Below the pieces are notes generated by a model. The model saw only the letters and a program-made list of their open reading frames with translations, ran no database searches and was not told the origin of the DNA. From contig JAJNBR010000029.1 in NCBI GenBank assembly GCA_021156265.1, positions 1 to 32,915 on the forward strand: a stretch of 32,915 nt of DNA. The letters are read 5' to 3'. The DNA comes from Flavipsychrobacter sp. Its GTDB lineage: Bacteria; Bacteroidota; Bacteroidia; Chitinophagales; Chitinophagaceae. Below, piece after piece: positions 27,182 through 32,915 of the stretch. A program made the position numbers and the translations under genes. Position 1 is the first letter of the stretch; every line of letters starts with the position of its first letter.

Positions 27182-28003
27182 TTATATACGCTCCACCATG
27201 GCGGTGACCAGCGCTGCCAGCTTTGGAGCGGCTGCATTGGCCGCCTCCAGCACCTCTTCATGGGTTATCGGTTCTACATGTCCGTCGATGCCGCCCAGGT
27301 CGGTGATAACGCTCATGGCAAATACGCGCATTTGTGCATGGCGGGCAACTATGGTTTCGGGAACGGTGCTCATTCCGACAACATCGGCGCCCATGCGGGC
27401 CAGCCATTTGTATTCAGCAGGTGTTTCGAAGGTAGGTCCTGACAGACCCGCGTAGGTGCCTGTATGCAGCAGCAGTCCCTGTTCTTTGGCAATATCGAGC
27501 GCCAGTCCAATGAGTTTTTTATCATATGGCTCGCTCATATCCGGAAACCGGATACCCAGCCGGTCGTCGTTAGCGCCGCGAAGCGGGTGCTCGGGAAAGA
27601 GATTAATGTGATCGTCAATGACCATCAGGTCACCCACTTTATATTTTGGGTTCATTCCCCCACAGGCATTCGACAGAATGAGCGTTTCAGTGCCTAATTG
27701 CTGAAATACACGGATGGGAAAGGTGACTTGTTCCATCGAGTAACCCTCGTAATAATGGAACCTGCCCGCCATCATGACCACTTGCTTACCTGCCAGCGTG
27801 CCGAACAACAGGTGGCCGGCGTGCCCTTCTACGGTCGATTGGGGGAAATCGGGTATGTCTGCGTAAGGGATCTCCGCGTCGATTTTTACCGTGTCAACCA
27901 GTTCGCCGAGGCCGCTGCCTAATATAATTCCGATTTGAGGTTGGATCTTCGTTTTCTCCTGCAGGAATGCTGCTACCGCCTGCGACCGTTCAAATAAACT
28001 CAT
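27182..28003 (-). CDS. Purine-nucleoside phosphorylase
   Basis: IGIILGSGLGELVD, STVEGHAGHLLFGTLAGKQVVMMAGRFHYYEGYSMEQVTFPIRV, SNACGGMNPKYKVGDLMVIDDHINLF, GLSGPTFETPAEYK, VGMSTVPETIVARH. Confidence 0.95.
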   Translation of the reverse strand: MSLFERSQAVAAFLQEKTKIQPQIGIILGSGLGELVDTVKIDAEIPYADIPDFPQSTVEGHAGHLLFGTLAGKQVVMMAGRFHYYEGYSMEQVTFPIRVFQQLGTETLILSNACGGMNPKYKVGDLMVIDDHINLFPEHPLRGANDDRLGIRFPDMSEPYDKKLIGLALDIAKEQGLLLHTGTYAGLSGPTFETPAEYKWLARMGADVVGMSTVPETIVARHAQMRVFAMSVITDLGGIDGHVEPITHEEVLEAANAAAPKLAALVTAMVERI

Positions 28004-28200
28004 GCTTTAAAAGTAGGGTGAAAATGGCACACTGAAAAACAGGGATGATAATCAGCGTGTTAGGTTTCAAAATGTTGTCGTTTGTTGTCGATTTTATAGT
28101 CAAATCAATCTTTCTTTTGCCAGTTACATGAGGAAAATGTCCTACTGAATGACTATAGCAAAGGTACTAAAAAATGACAAATATTTAAAATGGAACTTTA

Positions 28201-28740
28201 TCAATACCCGGGATTAGGCACCTTATTGACATCAGCTACTTCATAAGGCAGCGGCGGCAGCTCTACAAAATGGCGCTGCTCAATGATCTCTATGGATGCT
28301 TTGCGCCTAAGGTGCTGGGCTACGAGTTCTTTCATGTTTTTGCCGGCAACGTGGAGAATGTCGTTTTTCAGGCGTATTTGCCGCATACAGCGGCCAATTA
28401 GGTAAAAGAGGATAGTGGAAATGCCCACGAGTCCGTAAATGGCCAGGTTGAAGTACTCGATGTTTTGCCAGCCAAGGTTACTGTAGCTTTTGTCCGTCCT
28501 GATCTCTGAAAGAATATAAAAAGGGTAGATCCTGTTCATGAAGACCGCGAAGGCAATGCTACCTGCAGCCAGCAAATAGCATATTATTTCTGCCGTTATC
28601 AGTGCGCCCTTGCTTACCAGCCTTACGGCTGCAGGTTGCCGGAGTTGAGTGCCTAGCGGGTCAAATAATTCGATCTGCTGGTATATCATTTCCTTCTGTT
28701 CCTTAAAATCGCGGAGCAGGTCGTCGTTAAGTAGGCTCAT
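28201..28740 (-). CDS. Small hypothetical membrane protein with two predicted TM helices
   Basis: 179 aa; hydrophobic segments ALITAEIICYLLAAGSIAFAVFM and FNLAIYGLVGISTILFYLIGRC flanked by charged regions. Confidence 0.75.
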   Translation of the reverse strand: MSLLNDDLLRDFKEQKEMIYQQIELFDPLGTQLRQPAAVRLVSKGALITAEIICYLLAAGSIAFAVFMNRIYPFYILSEIRTDKSYSNLGWQNIEYFNLAIYGLVGISTILFYLIGRCMRQIRLKNDILHVAGKNMKELVAQHLRRKASIEIIEQRHFVELPPLPYEVADVNKVPNPGY

Positions 28741-28812
28741 TTGTATCGTACTATTGGGTAGGCACTAAATTAGAAAATAGCCCAAAAATCAGGATGGGTG
28801 TGGAAAAGAAAA

Positions 28813-28840
28813 GCCCCTTTTCCACGAAAAGAAAAGGGGC
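28813..28840 (-). terminator. Rho-independent terminator for the 28869-30644 gene
   Basis: gccccttttc (28813-28822), 8-nt loop, gaaaaggggc (28831-28840); read on the minus strand the stem is followed by ttttctttt. Confidence 0.8.
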
Positions 28841-28868
28841 GTTACCTTAAAATGAACAAAACTTATAA

Positions 28869-30644
28869 TTAATCTTTTGCAAACTGTATGCCGAAATTCA
28901 CCTCATTTGTCATGCGAATCAAATAATTTCCGGCAGGCAGAGTGCTGATATTGACCTGGCCCTCGGTGGTTCCGTCCAGCAGTTTCTGACCGGCCAGGTT
29001 GTAAATGGCGAATGCGGTCGGCTTATCCAGTCCTTTTATGGTCATCGAGTTGCCCGCGGGGTTGGGATAAACGATCATCCCGCTACCGTTTTTTACATCG
29101 TTTATATTTTGAGGATATTTTCGCTGTTTGTATCCTATACCATTGAGCGGTGCGCCCTGGTATTCCATATCTTTTTTAAACTTGCCGCCTGCGTAGAGCC
29201 GGCCCTTGAATACCGTCATCTTGTTGATCGCATCATCTACCAGGAACCAGTCGCCGGTGCCAAACAGGCCAATACAGTTGCTCACCCCCGTCATCATCAT
29301 AGGATGTGTAAATTTACCGCCCATCAGGAACGTGTCAACGTCAACGCACAGCGTATTATATGATGTGGTAGAAGTGATGTTCATTCCCAACGGTTCGTCA
29401 ACCCAGCTGCTACCGGAAAGTTTTTTCAACAGTGTGCTGTCAGTTCCACCGCTGAATTTGGTAGCGGCATACATGGTGCCTTTATAAACCTGGAAGTCCA
29501 TGACCTCGTTTTGAATAATATTGCCAAAGGCCTGGAAGTTGTTAACCGGATCCCACAGGATGGCATTGGCACTCAGGAGGTAGTATTGAAACGAACCGCC
29601 GAGGAGTAATTTATCGTTCCATATTTCTACAGTATTCACATGACCCTCCAGAAACGGTATCTGCTGCCACATAGTACCTGTCCAACGCGCAAAGTTTACT
29701 TCGCTCATAGCAGCACAGACATCAAAATCGCCAACAGCATACAATTGACCACCATATACGATCAGGTCCTTAACAGTTCCGTATGTACAACCGGCAGGCT
29801 GCCAGGCGCTGCCATCCCAATAAGCTACGTTGGCGAGGGCTGTACTACCTGCCATGGTCATGCTGAAATGACCGGCAATGAAGATCTTCCCGTCAAATTT
29901 CTCGATGGCATATACTTCGCCATTCACGCCTTTGTTCATGTCGTGCCAGGTATAGACACCGGCGAGTTCTGTAACGTAGGCAATATTGTTGGCCTGAATA
30001 GAGCCGTCAGCCGTCATGAAGCTGCCGCCCACATATAGTTTGTCATCAGCATCGTCTGCAAATAACTCGAGTACTTCACCATCCACGCCATCACCTACGG
30101 GTAGGGCATTCATTTCGGGGGGATAACCGGGTTGGATCCAGGCCAGTTCATCTATTGTAAAGCCATATTCGTTGGCCCAGGTCATAAGTTCTGGATAGTT
30201 CATCTGGCGAACATATGCCAGGTTGGTCTTTGCCGCGATCTTGCGTGATACAGATTCATTGCCACTGGCTTTAACCAGGTATCCCACTGCGCAGAAATTA
30301 TCATACTTATCAATAAATATGGGTGTGCGGTACGCGTATTGATCGTTGATCGGGAATTGACCCGATTGCCAGTATTGGTGAAGGTCGTTCAGGCTTTGGT
30401 TTCTTTTCTCTTTCTGATCGGCAGACAATTTGCTTATGTCACGTGCACGCAGCGTTTGTTCTACTAGTGATAAATGTGTTTGTATCCACTGCCTTTCTGA
30501 CATCGTACGGTAAGGAGGTAACCGGGGAATGTCTTTTTGTTCGGTCCAGCATTGGTTGACTTCAGCCAGTTTGCTGAAGGTTTTGTTATCAGCAAATGAC
30601 CATAAGCAGTAGCAGGAGAGGACGAGGGTAAGTAGTGCTTTCAT
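28869..30644 (-). CDS. T9SS-secreted protein: N-terminal conserved Cys-containing domain, seven propeller-like repeats, C-terminal sorting domain
   Basis: ATG at 30644 gives MKALLTLVLSCYCLWSFA (signal peptide). Repeats include KLYVGGSF, KIFIAGHF, QLYAVGDF, KLLLGGSF, TMYAATKF, TFLMGGKF, RLYAGGKF. C-terminus MIVYPNPAGNSMTIKGLD...TLPAGNYLIRMT. Confidence 0.85.
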   Translation of the reverse strand: MKALLTLVLSCYCLWSFADNKTFSKLAEVNQCWTEQKDIPRLPPYRTMSERQWIQTHLSLVEQTLRARDISKLSADQKEKRNQSLNDLHQYWQSGQFPINDQYAYRTPIFIDKYDNFCAVGYLVKASGNESVSRKIAAKTNLAYVRQMNYPELMTWANEYGFTIDELAWIQPGYPPEMNALPVGDGVDGEVLELFADDADDKLYVGGSFMTADGSIQANNIAYVTELAGVYTWHDMNKGVNGEVYAIEKFDGKIFIAGHFSMTMAGSTALANVAYWDGSAWQPAGCTYGTVKDLIVYGGQLYAVGDFDVCAAMSEVNFARWTGTMWQQIPFLEGHVNTVEIWNDKLLLGGSFQYYLLSANAILWDPVNNFQAFGNIIQNEVMDFQVYKGTMYAATKFSGGTDSTLLKKLSGSSWVDEPLGMNITSTTSYNTLCVDVDTFLMGGKFTHPMMMTGVSNCIGLFGTGDWFLVDDAINKMTVFKGRLYAGGKFKKDMEYQGAPLNGIGYKQRKYPQNINDVKNGSGMIVYPNPAGNSMTIKGLDKPTAFAIYNLAGQKLLDGTTEGQVNISTLPAGNYLIRMTNEVNFGIQFAKD

Positions 30645-30740
30645 AAAAAATATTTTAAAGATTAAGGTTACTGCTCTCCGGAAAAGCGTATACACAGATA
30701 GACGAAAGGGACGGTGGGGTTGTTAGTACTTGGTGAAAAT

Positions 30741-32321
30741 TTATTTCAGAAGATCGAAGCCTAAAGTTACGCGGATATAAGGTTGCCTTAATATTTCACG
30801 CACCTTGTCATTGAATATGTACTCCATCTTTGAAAGCGTCTGACGGTACAAGATATCGAAATGGAAACGCTGCCTGAATGTATAGCTTAATCCAAATGTC
30901 ACGCCCATTTTGAACGGGTTGATCGTTGGATTATCGAAAGCAGATGTGTTGTGAGCGGAAATGTCTGGTCCTGCTTGCGGAAATACTTCATTGATATTCA
31001 AGGTGTCAAATTCAGCGCTATTGTGTTTGCGATTCATTTTTAGTGTGTCAACCAACACAAGGCCCGAATGAGTCTGTTTTGTAGTTGCCACTTTAGGTAC
31101 ACGGGTGAAATGAAACGCCGGACCGGCATATACCGAGAAATTCTTGTACACTTTGTAACTCAGCATCAATGGCAGGTCAAGATTCCAGTAGCGCACATTT
31201 TTTAGCTCATTTGTGATAAAAATGGAATCGTAGGTTTTCCGGTAAGCCATGTGCTCATCATTGCTGGCAGGTATTCCGCTGCCGCCATTGGGCGTCCCTA
31301 CGAAGACCACTTCCTTAAGGCTGTCGGTTGTTCTGCTATAACTACCCTTCGATAAAAGTGCTGCTTCCGAATGTGAATACTTAAATGCCGGTTGCAGAAG
31401 CAGACCGAAACGTTTGCCTAAATTGTATTTCAGGTATGGAGATAGGACAAAGCTGTTAGCATGGTAAGGTTTAGTTCCGAATTCGTAGCCGGTTTTTAAA
31501 CCTGCCGAGAACCTGCGGATACGGTCTTTTTCGGCTATTTGTGTATCAGCAGGAATGTTTGTCAAAGCTGTTTTTTCGGTCTCTGCCGGTTGCATTTGTG
31601 TTATTTCAGCCGGACTATTGTCAACAGGCCTCAGAGTTTGTGAAGGCTGGTTGTCAGGCGTACTTTCGGCAAGTAAACCTGTACTGGTTTCCATTTTTGC
31701 TCCCGACGAGGGGACCAGGGCCTGGAATACTTCCTCATCAAATTGCTTTTCATATTGATCGCCTTTGCCTGCGGTTGGCAGGAGGTGTAAAATGTCTTGT
31801 GCCGGTTCCGGCTTTTTTAATTCTGTTGGCGAGGGGCCGGGGGCAGAAACCAGCTCTGCTTTGAGTGCGTTTGTTTCAGGGGTAGTGGGATACACTGCAG
31901 GTTCAGGAACCGCTGATGCTACTGAATGATTGGTAACGACGGGTATGGCCGCGGGCAGTTTGCTTCTGCTCGGCCTGTTGCTGGCCGATCGCCGGACGGA
32001 GGGTTTGGGCTCTTGTATAGGTTTGGATACAGTAGTTTGTATGGTTGCAGGTCTTGGCGTTGCGGATAGATCTATGTGAATTGGTTTTGGAGGGTTCGGC
32101 GAATCGATGGTTTCAATACCAGCGAGGTGTTTGTAATAAGCTGTTCCGCCGATCGACGCCATAAACAACAGGATAAACCATATCCAGGGTATAAGCCTTT
32201 TGCGCGGCTTTTCATCAAGGCGCTGCTCCAGGGCTGCCCAAACATCAACCGCCGGCTGTTCGGTATAGCCGCCCAGCTGCTGCCTGAAGTATTGGTCGAT
32301 ATGTTGGTTGTGGTCTTCCAT
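30741..32321 (-). CDS. Candidate dual membrane-spanning anti-sigma factor: cytoplasmic N-terminus, one TM, long disordered linker, outer-membrane beta-barrel
   Basis: MEDHNQHIDQYFRQQLGGYTEQPAVDVWAALEQRL then KRLIPWIWFILLFMASIGGTAYY (TM), Pro/Ser/Thr/Ala-rich linker, then barrel FSAGLKTGYEFGTKPYHANSFVLSPYLKYNLGKRFGLLLQPAFKYSHSE...PYIRVTLGFDLLK. Starts 2 nt after the sigma-factor stop. Confidence 0.7.
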   Translation of the reverse strand: MEDHNQHIDQYFRQQLGGYTEQPAVDVWAALEQRLDEKPRKRLIPWIWFILLFMASIGGTAYYKHLAGIETIDSPNPPKPIHIDLSATPRPATIQTTVSKPIQEPKPSVRRSASNRPSRSKLPAAIPVVTNHSVASAVPEPAVYPTTPETNALKAELVSAPGPSPTELKKPEPAQDILHLLPTAGKGDQYEKQFDEEVFQALVPSSGAKMETSTGLLAESTPDNQPSQTLRPVDNSPAEITQMQPAETEKTALTNIPADTQIAEKDRIRRFSAGLKTGYEFGTKPYHANSFVLSPYLKYNLGKRFGLLLQPAFKYSHSEAALLSKGSYSRTTDSLKEVVFVGTPNGGSGIPASNDEHMAYRKTYDSIFITNELKNVRYWNLDLPLMLSYKVYKNFSVYAGPAFHFTRVPKVATTKQTHSGLVLVDTLKMNRKHNSAEFDTLNINEVFPQAGPDISAHNTSAFDNPTINPFKMGVTFGLSYTFRQRFHFDILYRQTLSKMEYIFNDKVREILRQPYIRVTLGFDLLK

Positions 32322-32323
32322 CG

Positions 32324-32905
32324 CTACTTCATAAAAGGTTTTATTTTTTCTTTTAGCCGTTTGCGCGCATCATTCAGGTGCCACCTGCTGTTGTTTTCTG
32401 ATATGGAGAGCAACGCAGCAATGTCTTTATGCGGGTAATCCTCGAAAACAAAGAGGTTGAATACCATCCGGTGCATCTCGGGCAGATCGTGTATGAGCAG
32501 CAGCAGGTCTTTGTAATGGATGCCACTTGTTATCGACTGCTCCATCCTTACATCCAGATGCTCCGGCATCTCCTGCATGGTTTGGCGGTGCCGGGCGTGT
32601 TTCCGCACATGGTCAGTAATAGTATAGATGGTCGTTGTCCTCATCCAGCCTTCAAAAGCTCCTTTGAATTCGTAATGGCCCAGTTTGGTCAGGATCTTAA
32701 AGAAGCTATCGTTGAGTATCTCTTTTGCTTCTGCCTCGTCTTTAATATACCGCCTGATGACACCGTATATAAAAGGAGCGTAACGGTCATATATCTCTTT
32801 TTGAGCGGTTCTTGTCCCGGCAATAGCTTCCCTGATCAGTCCGTGCAGGTCTGACTGGCCGGTTTTGGCCGGCAACGATACAGGTATAGTGTTTTTTAAG
32901 TCCAA
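32324..32905 (-). CDS. ECF-type RNA polymerase sigma-70 factor
   Basis: Sigma2-like AQKEIYDRYAPFIYGVIRRYIKDEAEAKEILNDSFFKILTKLGHYEFKGAFEGWMRTTTIYTITDHVRK and sigma4-like LPEMHRMVFNLFVFEDYPHKDIAALLSISENNSRWHLNDARKRLKE. Confidence 0.92.
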   Translation of the reverse strand: MDLKNTIPVSLPAKTGQSDLHGLIREAIAGTRTAQKEIYDRYAPFIYGVIRRYIKDEAEAKEILNDSFFKILTKLGHYEFKGAFEGWMRTTTIYTITDHVRKHARHRQTMQEMPEHLDVRMEQSITSGIHYKDLLLLIHDLPEMHRMVFNLFVFEDYPHKDIAALLSISENNSRWHLNDARKRLKEKIKPFMK

Positions 32906-32915
32906 GCCATGTCGT

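Noticed and set aside
27127-27261. N-terminal extension of the porin ORF (MKRCWRRPMQPLQSWQRW...)
   Set aside because: Overlaps the 3' end of the purine nucleoside phosphorylase gene in another frame and precedes a good signal peptide; the TTG at 27126 is more plausible.
28074-28092. Short direct repeat gttgtcg-ttt-gttgtcg in the intergenic region
   Set aside because: Only two copies of 7 nt; no array and no associated element.
1-32915. CRISPR arrays, IS elements, prophage, rRNA or tRNA genes
   Set aside because: No regular repeat-spacer pattern, transposase/integrase ORF, or structural RNA sequence recognised on either strand.

Overview
The window is ordinary-looking Bacteroidota chromosome (Chitinophagaceae-like by codon style, T9SS sorting domains and TAnnTTTG promoters; lineage is inferred). 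I see no mobile element, CRISPR array, rRNA or tRNA. From left to right it holds: a minus-strand unit of outer-membrane beta-barrel (cut by the window edge), 1022-aa TPR protein and TonB-dependent receptor; a divergent M14 carboxypeptidase with a T9SS tail, then nnr; convergent purD; three tandem POT-family peptide transporters; an ispD locus with a disrupted reading frame; a lipoprotein/secreted-type hypothetical; dnaG, ruvX and def; then on the minus strand an orphan ACP, sucA, a putative porin, purine nucleoside phosphorylase and a small membrane protein; and finally an ECF sigma factor, an envelope-spanning anti-sigma-like beta-barrel protein and a T9SS-secreted seven-repeat (propeller-like) protein. 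The most interesting locus is the last one (28.8-32.9 kb). The 526-aa protein translated 2 nt after the sigma factor appears to join a cytoplasmic N-terminus, one inner-membrane helix, a ~200-aa disordered periplasmic linker and an outer-membrane barrel in a single chain. This matches the 'dual membrane-spanning anti-sigma' architecture reported in Bacteroides, and here it has a possible T9SS surface partner in the same transcription unit. All calls come from reading the sequence and supplied ORFs; no database search was run.
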